From Flavobacteriaceae bacterium (GTDB lineage Bacteria > Bacteroidota > Bacteroidia > Flavobacteriales > Flavobacteriaceae), in NCBI GenBank assembly GCA_014238425.1, contig JABABD010000029.1, positions 1-64,000 of the forward strand: DNA of 64,000 nucleotides, in the 5' to 3' direction. A program made the position numbers and the translations under genes. Of the stretch, positions 47,347 to 55,461 are shown in pieces. Below the pieces are notes generated by a model. It searched no databases. It worked only from the letters and a program-made list of their open reading frames with translations, and was not told the origin of the DNA. Position 1 is the first letter of the stretch. Each line of letters starts with the position of its first letter.

Positions 47347-47719
47347 ATCAATTACATCATTTTTAGTGAAGCTTATGGGCTTTTCTTTACTTCTTTTTGC
47401 AGTTCATTATTATATATTGAAACAATTTTTCACTGGAGAACTTCAAATTCCTCTTTGGCTGATCTATGCATTCAATACAGTCATGGTATTTTTGGTGTTC
47501 AGTGCGCTGAGATATTATAAGGACAAGGGCAAGGATATGTTAAAGACGTTCTTGGGATTTACAGGTCTTAAAATGGTTTTGGCAATCGTTTTGTTGCTAC
47601 CGCTATTCTTACAAAAATCAGAGCATTCACAACTTGAAGTTTTTAATTTTTTCATACCCTACTTTTTGTTCTTAGCATTCGAGATTTTTAACCTCAATAG
47701 TTTTCTCCAAAAAAGCTAA
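47339..47719 (+). CDS. small membrane protein, DUF6168-type, AtpI position
   Basis: 126-residue protein with about four membrane helices (residues 7 to 26, 37 to 57, 70 to 89 and 102 to 120), the topology and genomic position of AtpI. I associate it with the flavobacterial DUF6168 family. It has GFTGLKMVLAIVLLLPLF and no catalytic motif. The ATG lies inside the last codons of atpZ, so they are translated together. It ends before the atpB promoter. It may act with AtpZ in ATP synthase assembly; this rests on position only. Confidence 0.7.
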   Translation: MSKSITSFLVKLMGFSLLLFAVHYYILKQFFTGELQIPLWLIYAFNTVMVFLVFSALRYYKDKGKDMLKTFLGFTGLKMVLAIVLLLPLFLQKSEHSQLEVFNFFIPYFLFLAFEIFNLNSFLQKS

Positions 47720-47737
47720 AACAAACTCCAATATAAG

Positions 47738-47768
47738 TTTGTTTGTTAATATAATGTGTGTATTTTTG
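47738..47768 (+). promoter_or_regulatory. promoter of the atpB operon
   Basis: TTTG (47738-47741) and TATTTTTG (47761-47768) are separated by 19 bases, a textbook Bacteroidota sigma-ABfr promoter. Initiation near 47775 gives a leader of about 33 bases to the ATG at 47808. It separates the atpB-G genes from the bactofilin-atpZ-DUF6168 group and excludes the upstream in-frame starts of atpB. Confidence 0.75.
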
Positions 47769-47807
47769 CACCGAATTTTAGGAAAAGGTTTTTTAAATAG
47801 AATTTCG

Positions 47808-48884
47808 ATGCATAGCAATACATTCAAGGCATTTTTAACCATTTTATTCTCATTGTTTTTTGCAACAAGTTTTGCAGATTCAAAAGACCCATCTGAAGAC
47901 GAAAAACCATTCAATGCTTCTGAGCTGATTTTCCATCATATAGGTGATTCTCATAGTTTTCATATAGCAGGCGACTTTTCTATTCCTCTTCCAATAATTC
48001 TTTGGACAGATAATGGACTCGTAACATTTTCGTCTAATGAATTTCATCATGATGTAGACGGCAAGACCGTGGTCGAGAAGAATGGTATGAAATTCGTGAA
48101 TTTGCATGATAAAATATACCAGTTGAACGAAGGTGCTTCGGTTGTGAGTCTTGATGCAGAAGATCATGCTACAAATGCAGTAAAGCCTTTGGATTTTTCA
48201 ATTACTAAAAATGTGTTTTCAATGTTTTTATCGATGGCGCTTTTGCTATTGATCTTCTTATTTGCAGCAAGATCTTATAAAAAATCAAACAACAATATGC
48301 CAAGTGGTATTGGGCGTTTTATGGAACCCATAGTTGTTTTTATTAGAGACGAGGTGGCAATACCGAATATAGGAGAGAAGCATTATAAAAGGTACATGCC
48401 GTTTTTATTAACCTTGTTTTTCTTTATCTGGATTAACAATGTAATTGGGTTGATTCCTTTTTTCCCATTTAGTAGTAACCTGAGTGGTAATATTGGATTT
48501 ACATTAACATTAGCTGTAATTACATTCGTCATTACGTTATTCAGCAGTAAAAAATATTATTGGAAGCACATGTTATGGATGCCAGGTTTGCCTGTGCCAA
48601 TGAAGTTGTTTTTAGCACCAATAGAGATTATCGGTATGTTTGTTAAGCCAATAGCGCTTATGATTCGTTTGTTTGCAAACATTACGGCAGGACACGTTAT
48701 TGTCTTGAGTTTAATATCATTGATATTTATTTTTGAAACAGTTTGGGTAGCACCAGTTTCGGTTTTGTTTACACTATTCATTAGTGTAATTGAAGTATTG
48801 GTCGTTGCCATCCAGGCTTACATATTTACCATGCTATCTGCATTGTATTTTGGTCAAGCTTTGGAAGAAGGACATGAACATTAA
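47808..48884 (+). CDS. atpB: F0F1 ATP synthase subunit a
   Basis: Proton-channel subunit of the F0 sector. The start at 47808 (MHSNTFKAFLTILFSLFFATSFADSKD) gives a signal-peptide-like N-terminus, as is usual in Bacteroidota subunit a. In-frame starts at 47739 and 47754 fall within or upstream of the promoter. A long N-terminal extension (to about residue 130 of 358) precedes five to six helices. The essential Arg is in KPIALMIRLFANITAGHVIVLSL, and the C-terminal helix carries EVLVVAIQAYIFTMLSALYF. It is followed by atpE after 25 bases. Confidence 0.95.
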   Translation: MHSNTFKAFLTILFSLFFATSFADSKDPSEDEKPFNASELIFHHIGDSHSFHIAGDFSIPLPIILWTDNGLVTFSSNEFHHDVDGKTVVEKNGMKFVNLHDKIYQLNEGASVVSLDAEDHATNAVKPLDFSITKNVFSMFLSMALLLLIFLFAARSYKKSNNNMPSGIGRFMEPIVVFIRDEVAIPNIGEKHYKRYMPFLLTLFFFIWINNVIGLIPFFPFSSNLSGNIGFTLTLAVITFVITLFSSKKYYWKHMLWMPGLPVPMKLFLAPIEIIGMFVKPIALMIRLFANITAGHVIVLSLISLIFIFETVWVAPVSVLFTLFISVIEVLVVAIQAYIFTMLSALYFGQALEEGHEH

Positions 48885-48909
48885 TTAATTTTTTTTAAAT
48901 ACTTGAACT

Positions 48910-49155
48910 ATGAGTTTATTATTATTACAAGATGTCGCTCAGAATTACGGTGCATTTGCAGCTATTGGGGCTGGACTTGCTGCTATCGGCGGTGGTATTG
49001 GTGTAGGCAAAATTGGTGGAGCTGCTATGGAAGCTATGGCACGCCAACCTGAAATGCAAGGAAAACTACAAGGTTCTGCAATTGTACTTATTGCCTTTAT
49101 TGAGGCGGTAGCACTTTTCGGAGTTGTTGTTGGACTAATGGGTGTTTTAGGATAG
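48910..49155 (+). CDS. atpE: F0F1 ATP synthase subunit c
   Basis: 81-residue proteolipid of the c-ring, with two helices joined by the polar loop ARQPEMQGKLQ. The N-terminal helix is Gly-rich (AAIGAGLAAIGGGIGVGKIGGAAMEAMA), and the C-terminal helix carries the ion-binding Glu in LIAFIEAVALFGVVVG. No Glu-Ser sodium signature is seen next to it, so proton coupling is likely (inference). A strong hairpin directly downstream (49163-49193) may help high expression relative to the other subunits. Confidence 0.96.
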   Translation: MSLLLLQDVAQNYGAFAAIGAGLAAIGGGIGVGKIGGAAMEAMARQPEMQGKLQGSAIVLIAFIEAVALFGVVVGLMGVLG

Positions 49156-49162
49156 AGCTTAG

Positions 49163-49193
49163 ATTAAGGTGCAACGGTTGGTTGCACCTTAAT
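49163..49193 (+). other. strong RNA hairpin between atpE and atpF
   Basis: A perfect 13-base inverted repeat: ATTAAGGTGCAAC (49163-49175) and GTTGCACCTTAAT (49181-49193), loop GGTTG. TCTTTTAAAAAAA follows, with only four T in a row. It begins eight bases after the atpE stop. It could be a partial terminator or an RNA-stabilising/processing element that raises subunit c levels; the sequence alone does not decide. Confidence 0.8.
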
Positions 49194-49224
49194 TCTTTTA
49201 AAAAAATTAAAATAAGCATATAAT

Positions 49225-49719
49225 ATGGATTTAATAAAACCAGAACTTGGCTTGATATTTTGGACGGCACTAACGTTTTTCGTTCTTCTTTTCATTTTAA
49301 GAAAATTTGCTTGGAAACCAATACTTGGTGCTGTAAGCGATCGCGAAGAAGGCATAAGAACAGCTTTGGCTGCTGCTGAAGATGCTAAACGTGAGATGGA
49401 AAACCTTCAAGCTGACAATGAGCGCATCCTTAAAGAAGCACGTGTAGAACGTGAAGCTATGTTAAAGGAAGCTCGTGAGCTTAAGGACAAGATGATTGCT
49501 GATGCAAAAGAAGAAGCGCAAGTACAAGCGGGTAAGATGATCGAGCAAGCACAAGCAGCTATCGAAAGCGAAAAGAAATCAGCCATGGCAGAACTTAAAA
49601 GCCATGTTGCAGGTTTATCAGTTGAGATTGCAGAGAAAGTGGTACGTGCAGAACTATCTAACAAAGACAAGCAACTAAAATTAGTTGAAGATATGTTGGG
49701 TGAAGCAAAGCTAAACTAA
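49225..49719 (+). CDS. atpF: F0F1 ATP synthase subunit b
   Basis: 164-residue peripheral stalk protein. One N-terminal membrane helix (about residues 8 to 28, LGLIFWTALTFFVLLFILRKFAWKPIL, quoted as LGLIFWTALTFFVLLFI) precedes a long charged coiled coil (about 40 to 140) rich in Ala, Glu, Lys and Arg, and a C-terminal delta-binding region. It lies 31 bases after the atpE-atpF hairpin and six bases before atpH. Confidence 0.96.
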   Translation: MDLIKPELGLIFWTALTFFVLLFILRKFAWKPILGAVSDREEGIRTALAAAEDAKREMENLQADNERILKEARVEREAMLKEARELKDKMIADAKEEAQVQAGKMIEQAQAAIESEKKSAMAELKSHVAGLSVEIAEKVVRAELSNKDKQLKLVEDMLGEAKLN

Positions 49720-49725
49720 GATATA

Positions 49726-50265
49726 ATGGCAGGAACTAGAGCAGCAATACGTTACGCAAAAGCCATTTTAGACTTGGCTAAAGAACAGAAATCAGCGGAT
49801 GCCGTAAATATTGAGATGAAGCTTATGTCAACTACGATTGAGGACAATAAGGATTTGGACAATATGTTACAAAGCCCTATTATTCGTTCTGCTGTGAAAA
49901 AATCTGCATTGAGTGAGATTTTCAAAAACACAAACGCTATTAGCATTGGTCTTATTGATACATTAATTGCAAATAAACGATTAAATATCCTTGGCCTTGT
50001 TGCTTCAGAATATAACACACTTTACGACCGAATGAAGGACACTCAAATTGCAAAGGTAACAACAGCTGTTCCTTTGACAGATGATTTGAGAGCTAAAGTT
50101 TTAGCTAAAGTAAAAGAATTGACAGGTTCTAAAGACGTAACATTAGAGAATATCATTGACGAAAACATCCTAGGAGGTTTTATCCTTCGAGTAGGAGATA
50201 TACAATATAATGCAAGCGTAGCCGATAAGCTAAGCAAGCTAAAAAGAGAATTTACATTAAATTAA
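49726..50265 (+). CDS. atpH: F0F1 ATP synthase subunit delta
   Basis: 179-residue stalk protein linking F1 to subunit b. The N-terminal helical domain starts AAIRYAKAILDLAKEQ; the C-terminal domain has the family pattern KVTTAVPLTDDLRAKV and LGGFILRVGDIQYNASVADKLSKL. Length is normal. It is six bases from atpF. The 40-base gap to atpA holds a small palindrome, TTTGACT-T-AGTCAAA (50273-50287), too short to be a confident terminator. Confidence 0.95.
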   Translation: MAGTRAAIRYAKAILDLAKEQKSADAVNIEMKLMSTTIEDNKDLDNMLQSPIIRSAVKKSALSEIFKNTNAISIGLIDTLIANKRLNILGLVASEYNTLYDRMKDTQIAKVTTAVPLTDDLRAKVLAKVKELTGSKDVTLENIIDENILGGFILRVGDIQYNASVADKLSKLKREFTLN

Positions 50266-50305
50266 AACTTGCTTTGACTTAGTCAAAGGGTTAAAATAAA
50301 TAGAG

Positions 50306-51886
50306 ATGGCAGAAGTAAAACCAGCTGAAGTATCGGCAATCTTAAAACAACAAATTTCAGGATTTGAAGCAGGTGCTTCATTGGATGAAGTAGGAACTGT
50401 GCTAACCGTAGGTGATGGTATTGTTCGTGCTTACGGACTTTCTAATGTACAGTATGGCGAACTCGTAGAGTTTGACGGAGGATTAGAAGGCATCGTATTG
50501 AATCTTGAGGAAGACAATGTTGGTATTGTATTATTAGGAGGTTCTAAAGGCGTAAAAGAAGGATCCACTGTAAAACGTACAAATAGAATTGCCTCTCTAA
50601 ATGTAGGCGAAGAAATTGTTGGACGTGTTGTAAACACATTAGGAGAACCAATTGATGGTAAAGGTCCAATCGGAGGAACCTTATACGAAATGCCATTAGA
50701 ACGTAAAGCACCAGGTGTTATCTTCCGCGAACCAGTAACAGAGCCATTACAAACAGGAATCAAATCTATTGATGCCATGATTCCGGTTGGTAGAGGACAA
50801 CGTGAGTTGGTAATTGGTGACAGACAGACTGGAAAAACTACAGTTTGTATTGATACTATCTTAAATCAGAAAGAATTTTACGATGCAGGCGAGCCTGTAT
50901 ATTGTATATATGTTGCAGTAGGCCAAAAAGCCTCAACGGTTGCAAATATTGCAAAAGTATTAGAAGAAAAAGGAGCATTAGCTTATACAACGATTGTTGC
51001 TGCTAATGCATCTGACCCAGCGCCAATGCAAGTATATGCACCTATGGCAGGAGCCGCTATTGGCGAGTACTTTAGAGATACTGGTCGCCCAGCATTGATT
51101 ATATATGATGATTTATCTAAGCAAGCGGTTGCATATCGTGAGGTATCATTGCTATTAAGACGTCCGCCAGGACGTGAAGCATACCCTGGAGATGTATTTT
51201 ATCTTCACTCTAGATTATTAGAGCGTTCATCAAAAGTCATCAATGATGATACGATTGCAAAAGATATGAACGATTTACCAGATAGTTTGAAAACGATTGT
51301 TAAAGGAGGTGGATCATTAACGGCTTTGCCAATTATTGAAACACAAGCAGGTGATGTATCTGCATATATTCCAACGAACGTAATTTCTATTACAGATGGT
51401 CAGATTTTCTTGGAGTCAGATTTATTTAACTCAGGTGTTCGTCCAGCGATTAACGTGGGTATTTCTGTATCTCGTGTTGGTGGTAACGCACAGATTAAAT
51501 CCATGAAGAAAGTGGCTGGTACATTAAAACTGGATCAAGCACAATATCGTGAATTAGAAGCCTTTGCTAAGTTTGGTTCTGATTTGGACGCTGCAACATT
51601 AAACATTATTGAAAAAGGAAAGCGTAATGTTGAAATTTTAAAGCAAGCTCAGAACGATCCATTTACAGTAGAAGATCAAATTGCGATTATATACTGTGGT
51701 TCTAAAAACTTGTTAAGAGATGTTCCTGTTGAAAAGGTAAAAACGTTTGAAAGAGATTTCATCGAATTATTAAACGCGAAACATAGAGGAGTATTAGACA
51801 CCTTAAAATCTGGTAAATTGACTGATGAAGTAACAGATACTTTAGAAACAGTTTGTAAAGACCTTTCAGCGAGTTATAAAGCATAA
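50306..51886 (+). CDS. atpA: F0F1 ATP synthase subunit alpha
   Basis: 526-residue F1 subunit carrying the non-catalytic nucleotide site. It shows the Walker A motif [13 protein letters not shown] (about residues 171 to 183), [28 protein letters not shown] and the [20 protein letters not shown] segment; the catalytic-interface Arg is in [18 protein letters not shown]. Length is slightly above the usual 500 to 515. It sits in its standard place between atpH and atpG, 15 bases from the latter. Confidence 0.98.
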   Translation: MAEVKPAEVSAILKQQISGFEAGASLDEVGTVLTVGDGIVRAYGLSNVQYGELVEFDGGLEGIVLNLEEDNVGIVLLGGSKGVKEGSTVKRTNRIASLNVGEEIVGRVVNTLGEPIDGKGPIGGTLYEMPLERKAPGVIFREPVTEPLQTGIKSIDAMIPVGRGQRELVIGDRQTGKTTVCIDTILNQKEFYDAGEPVYCIYVAVGQKASTVANIAKVLEEKGALAYTTIVAANASDPAPMQVYAPMAGAAIGEYFRDTGRPALIIYDDLSKQAVAYREVSLLLRRPPGREAYPGDVFYLHSRLLERSSKVINDDTIAKDMNDLPDSLKTIVKGGGSLTALPIIETQAGDVSAYIPTNVISITDGQIFLESDLFNSGVRPAINVGISVSRVGGNAQIKSMKKVAGTLKLDQAQYRELEAFAKFGSDLDAATLNIIEKGKRNVEILKQAQNDPFTVEDQIAIIYCGSKNLLRDVPVEKVKTFERDFIELLNAKHRGVLDTLKSGKLTDEVTDTLETVCKDLSASYKA

Positions 51887-51901
51887 TTCTAATACAACAG
51901 A

Positions 51902-52762
51902 ATGGCAAATTTAAAAGAAATACGTAATAGAATATCATCGGTGTCATCAACGATGCAGATTACTAGTGCTATGAAAATGGTATCTGCTGCGAAGTTGAAA
52001 AAAGCTCAAGATGCAATTACGGCCATGCGTCCTTATGCTGATAAGTTAACGGAATTGTTGCAAAGCTTAAGCGCAACATTGGATGCAGATTCTGGAAGTA
52101 AATATTCTAGTCAAAGAGAATTAAATAAAGTGCTTATTGTTGCTATAACATCAAATAAGGGGCTTTGTGGAGCTTTTAACACCAACGTTATAAAGGAGGC
52201 AACTAGACTATCTCAAGAAGAGTATGCTGGTAAAGATGTTTCTGTTGTGACCATTGGTAAAAAAGGCAATGATGTTTTATCTAAAGGCTTTAAGATCATT
52301 TCAAATAATAGTGACGTTTTTGACGATTTAACTTTTGATAATGTTGCAACGATTGCTGAAACATTAATGGGGAGGTATGTTGAAGGCGAATTTGATAAAA
52401 TTGTATTGGTGTATAACAAGTTCAAGAATGCTGGAACACAGATTGTGATGACAGAACAATTCTTGCCAATTGTGCCAATAGAAGGAGAAGCTGATGCCAA
52501 CACAGATTATATTTTTGAACCTTCAAAAATTGAAATTGTTGAACAGTTGATTCCAAAATCGTTAAAAACCCAGCTTTTTAAAGGAATTAGAGATTCTTTT
52601 GCTAGCGAACATGGTGCCCGTATGACAGCGATGCATAAAGCGACAGATAATGCGACGGAATTGAGAGATCAATTGAAATTGACATATAACAAAGCGCGTC
52701 AGGCGGCTATTACAAACGAAATCTTAGAAATTGTTGGTGGTGCTGAGGCACTCAATAATTAG
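51902..52762 (+). CDS. atpG: F0F1 ATP synthase subunit gamma
   Basis: 286-residue central shaft of F1. The N-terminal coiled-coil helix has MANLKEIRNRISSVSSTMQITSAMKMV with SAAKLKKAQ; the Rossmann-like middle has ITSNKGLCGAFNTNV; and the C-terminal helix has ASEHGARMTAMHKATDNATEL and KARQAAITNEILEIVGGAEAL. It is the last gene of the cluster: no atpD or atpC follows. A terminator lies 67 bases downstream. Confidence 0.97.
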   Translation: MANLKEIRNRISSVSSTMQITSAMKMVSAAKLKKAQDAITAMRPYADKLTELLQSLSATLDADSGSKYSSQRELNKVLIVAITSNKGLCGAFNTNVIKEATRLSQEEYAGKDVSVVTIGKKGNDVLSKGFKIISNNSDVFDDLTFDNVATIAETLMGRYVEGEFDKIVLVYNKFKNAGTQIVMTEQFLPIVPIEGEADANTDYIFEPSKIEIVEQLIPKSLKTQLFKGIRDSFASEHGARMTAMHKATDNATELRDQLKLTYNKARQAAITNEILEIVGGAEALNN

Positions 52763-52808
52763 GCGTAGCCAAATTATTAAAGAAGCAGAAGCTTTAATTA
52801 GGCGTAGC
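52757..52808 (+). repeat. 13-base direct repeat spanning the atpG stop
   Basis: AATTAGGCGTAGC occurs at 52757-52769, covering the atpG stop codon, and again at 52796-52808. Between and around them, CAGAAGCT (52786-52793) pairs with AGCTTCTG (52806-52813) to form a possible second hairpin before the main terminator. This could be a small local duplication. Confidence 0.55.
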
Positions 52809-52829
52809 TTCTGTAGCATATAAATCTTG

Positions 52830-52856
52830 GCCTCACAAATTTGTGAGGCTTTTTTC
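52830..52856 (+). terminator. intrinsic terminator of the ATP synthase operon
   Basis: The perfect palindrome GCCTCACAAA/TTTGTGAGGC (52830-52849) forms an eight-base stem with loop AATT and is followed directly by seven T (52850-52856). It stands 67 bases after the atpG stop and ahead of the next promoter. Confidence 0.88.
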
Positions 52857-52883
52857 TTTTCTATGGCATAGCTATTGATTTAC

Positions 52884-52891
52884 TATCTTTG
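52884..52891 (+). promoter_or_regulatory. promoter -7 element upstream of the lipoprotein gene
   Basis: TATCTTTG (52884-52891) matches TAnnTTTG and lies 21 bases before the ATG at 52913. The -33 region has no clear TTTG. Position directly after the atpG terminator supports its use. Confidence 0.45.
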
Positions 52892-52912
52892 ATAACTTTA
52901 AATTAATTACCA

Positions 52913-53425
52913 ATGATATCATTTAGACACATTATCTCACTTACTATATTACCATTAATTATGTTTAGTTTTTCACAATGCTCAAGTCAGAAAAAATTAC
53001 AAGATAAAGCGCCTGTACAATTAAAAGGCGTGTATTGCCAAAATTGGGTAGCTGGTATTCAAGGTGGCGGTGCTGGAACTAATATATTTATACCAATTGA
53101 GGCCGTAACTGATAAAAAGGTTCAATTGGATAGCGTATATTTTAGAGGAAAATCGGCAAAATTGGAGACAAAACCTCAAGGCACATCTATTTATATTGGC
53201 AGATTTATTAGTGAAAGAAATAAGAAGCGTGACCTTGTAATGGACGGTGATGGTAAAAAAGAGTATGGTAATGAGATGCCTACAATTCCTGAAAAAATAC
53301 CATTCGAATTAAAGAATGATGAGTGTGTTGTTAGTTATAAAGAGGGTTCCAAAACGAAATACTTCAAGATTGAAGGCGTTGTGGAGAAAACAATGGAAAG
53401 CTTTCCTATGGCACCCAAACAATAA
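52913..53425 (+). CDS. hypothetical lipoprotein
   Basis: 170-residue exported protein. The N-terminus has a signal with the lipobox FSQC (Cys23), then SSQKKLQDKAP. The mature part is predicted to be beta-rich, with a Gly-rich VAGIQGGGAGTNIFIPIE segment around residues 46 to 63 and two mature cysteines (in VYCQNW and NDECVV) that could form a disulphide. I do not recognise a named family. It is a single gene flanked by -7 elements, so it is probably monocistronic. Confidence 0.75.
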   Translation: MISFRHIISLTILPLIMFSFSQCSSQKKLQDKAPVQLKGVYCQNWVAGIQGGGAGTNIFIPIEAVTDKKVQLDSVYFRGKSAKLETKPQGTSIYIGRFISERNKKRDLVMDGDGKKEYGNEMPTIPEKIPFELKNDECVVSYKEGSKTKYFKIEGVVEKTMESFPMAPKQ

Positions 53426-53427
53426 CT

Positions 53428-53435
53428 TATCTTTG
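53428..53435 (+). promoter_or_regulatory. possible promoter -7 element upstream of the flippase-like gene
   Basis: TATCTTTG (53428-53435) matches TAnnTTTG three bases after the preceding stop and 49 bases before the TTG start at 53485. No clear -33 TTTG is present. Confidence 0.4.
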
Positions 53436-53484
53436 GACGACGTTTGCTAAAAACGTAATTTTAGCACTGTAAATCATACCTCCT

Positions 53485-54945
53485 TTGAGCGCACTCCAGA
53501 AACTATTTAAGCAAACATTTATTTATGGTTTAGCGACGGTGTTGCCAAGAATGTTAACATTTTTGTTAGTACCATTATATACAACACCTAATGTTCTGGA
53601 TTCGGTGGCAGATTATGGCAAGGTCTCCATTGTGTTTTCATGGGTGATTATTTTCAATGTGATTTTGGCTTATGGAATGGAAACTGCCTTTTTTAGGTTT
53701 TTCAGTAAAGAAGAGAATCAAGATAAGGTAGTAGGCACATCCACTATTTCATTACTTATTTCATCTGTTTTGTTTTTTTTGGCAGCATTCTTTTTAAAAG
53801 AACAAATTGCTAGCGCTATTGGAATTGAGTTAGAGTACATTAAAATAGTGTTGTGGATACTATTGCTCGATGCTTTAGTTATAATTCCGTTTGCATGGCT
53901 TCGTGCCAATGAAAAACCAAAAAAATATGCTATCATAAAAATCATCAATGTCATTATAAACATGGGGTTGAATTTGTTCTTTTTGCTATGGCTTAAAAAC
54001 CTTGCAGAAGGAAGTACGTTCTTCAACTCTATCTATATTCCTCATTTTCAAATTAATTATATTTTCATATCTATTTTAATTGCAAGTGCAGTGACATTAC
54101 TATTGATGTTGCCGTTTTATGTTAAAGTTAAATACAAGCTTGATTCTAAACTTTGGGTATTGATGATGAGGTATGCTATTCCAGTCCTGATTGCTGGTTT
54201 GGCCTTTGCAGTTAACGAGAGCTTTAATAGAATTATGATGGACTATCTATTGCCTTCAGATATTGCAGAGGAGAAGATAGGCATGTTTGCAGCATGTTAT
54301 AAATTAGCGCTTTTCATGACATTGTTTGCAACAGCTTATAAATTGGGTATTGAACCCTACTTTTTCAGTCATTCTAAAAGTAAAACACCACAAAAAAATT
54401 ACGCCAAAATTCTTGAGTACTTTGTTGTTTTTGGAAGTGTTATTTTATTAGGTGTTGTTGTATTTGCTGACTTGTTAAAGCCATATATAATAAGAAGCGA
54501 GGAATATTGGGAAGCCATGTGGATTGTCCCCCTTATTCTTATAGCTCATCTTTGTCTTGGGATTTATCACAACTTATCGGTTTGGTATAAAATTACAGAT
54601 AGAACCAAATTTGGAGCTTATATTTCAGTGATTGGAGCTATAATAACCTTAGCACTCAATTACTGGCTTATTCCTATTATGGATTACAAGGGTTCAGCGA
54701 TTGCATTATTAGCCGCTTATGGGAGTATGATGCTATTATCCTATTACTTTGGAAGGAAACACTACCCGATACCATACAACTTAAAAAAAATCGGCTTATA
54801 CCTATTGTTATCCATAGCATTTTCGGTAATTTCATTTTATAAATTTAGGGAAGATTATATGATAGGAATACCAATGCTTTTACTGTTTATTGCTTTGGTG
54901 TATATGCTTGAAAAGAATGAACTAAAGCAGATGCTAAAAAATTAA
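53485..54945 (+). CDS. lipopolysaccharide/oligosaccharide flippase-like protein
   Basis: 486-residue membrane protein of the MOP superfamily (Wzx/MurJ-like) with about 12 to 14 helices. The N-terminus [23 protein letters not shown], followed by a helix and VPLYTTP, is a pattern I know from flavobacterial polysaccharide flippases. It starts with TTG at 53485; no ATG is placed before the conserved residues. It is two bases from dut and forms a unit with dut and the nucleotidyltransferase, away from the main polysaccharide locus. It may serve a conserved envelope glycan rather than the variable polymer (inference). Confidence 0.88.
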   Translation: MSALQKLFKQTFIYGLATVLPRMLTFLLVPLYTTPNVLDSVADYGKVSIVFSWVIIFNVILAYGMETAFFRFFSKEENQDKVVGTSTISLLISSVLFFLAAFFLKEQIASAIGIELEYIKIVLWILLLDALVIIPFAWLRANEKPKKYAIIKIINVIINMGLNLFFLLWLKNLAEGSTFFNSIYIPHFQINYIFISILIASAVTLLLMLPFYVKVKYKLDSKLWVLMMRYAIPVLIAGLAFAVNESFNRIMMDYLLPSDIAEEKIGMFAACYKLALFMTLFATAYKLGIEPYFFSHSKSKTPQKNYAKILEYFVVFGSVILLGVVVFADLLKPYIIRSEEYWEAMWIVPLILIAHLCLGIYHNLSVWYKITDRTKFGAYISVIGAIITLALNYWLIPIMDYKGSAIALLAAYGSMMLLSYYFGRKHYPIPYNLKKIGLYLLLSIAFSVISFYKFREDYMIGIPMLLLFIALVYMLEKNELKQMLKN

Positions 54946-54946
54946 A

Positions 54947-55381
54947 ATGAATATAAAAATCATTAACAGATCAACGCACGAGTTGCCACATTATGAAACC
55001 ATTGCTTCTGCCGGAATGGACCTTCGAGCAAACTTAAGTGAAGCGATTGTTCTTAAACCTCTTGAAAGAACAATTGTAAAAACAGGATTATTTCTAGAGT
55101 TACCGATTGGCACAGAAGCACAAGTACGTCCTCGTAGTGGTTTAGCAGCAAAAAAAGGAATTACAGTATTGAATGCACCAGGAACCGTAGATGCAGATTA
55201 TAGAGGAGAAATAGGTGTTATATTAGTTAATCTATCCAATGATGATTTCACTATTGAAAATGGCGAACGTATTGCACAATTAGTCATTGCAAAGCACGAA
55301 CGCGCAGAATGGATAGAAGTAGAAACACTCTCTGAAACCTCGAGAGGTGAAGGTGGTTTTGGTAGCACAGGAGTTAAATAA
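54947..55381 (+). CDS. dut: dUTP diphosphatase
   Basis: 144-residue trimeric dUTPase that hydrolyses dUTP to dUMP, keeping uracil out of DNA. All five motifs are visible: SAGMDLRAN (motif 1), [13 protein letters not shown] (2), [20 protein letters not shown] (3), [10 protein letters not shown] (4) and [10 protein letters not shown] (5). Length is normal. It starts two bases after the flippase-like gene, an arrangement I consider common in flavobacteria. Confidence 0.97.
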   Translation: MNIKIINRSTHELPHYETIASAGMDLRANLSEAIVLKPLERTIVKTGLFLELPIGTEAQVRPRSGLAAKKGITVLNAPGTVDADYRGEIGVILVNLSNDDFTIENGERIAQLVIAKHERAEWIEVETLSETSRGEGGFGSTGVK

Positions 55382-55403
55382 ATTCCTATGAAAGGAGGAA
55401 TTT
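55380..55403 (+). other. weak hairpin after dut
   Basis: AAATTCCT (55380-55387) and AGGAATTT (55396-55403) form an eight-base AT-rich stem with an eight-base loop beginning in the dut stop codon. It lacks a U tract, so termination is doubtful. Confidence 0.4.
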
Positions 55404-55461
55404 CTTAGTAAATATATAAATAGAGTTTAATTAAAAGATACCCGCATAAGCGGACATATAT

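Noticed and set aside
50273..50287. Palindrome TTTGACT-T-AGTCAAA between atpH and atpA as a terminator
   Set aside because: The stem is seven AT-rich pairs with a one-base loop and no U tract, so it is unlikely to fold as a terminator inside the operon.
53485..54945. Assigning the second flippase to the main polysaccharide locus
   Set aside because: It is 17 kb away, behind housekeeping genes, and grouped with dut and a nucleotidyltransferase; a separate role is more likely.
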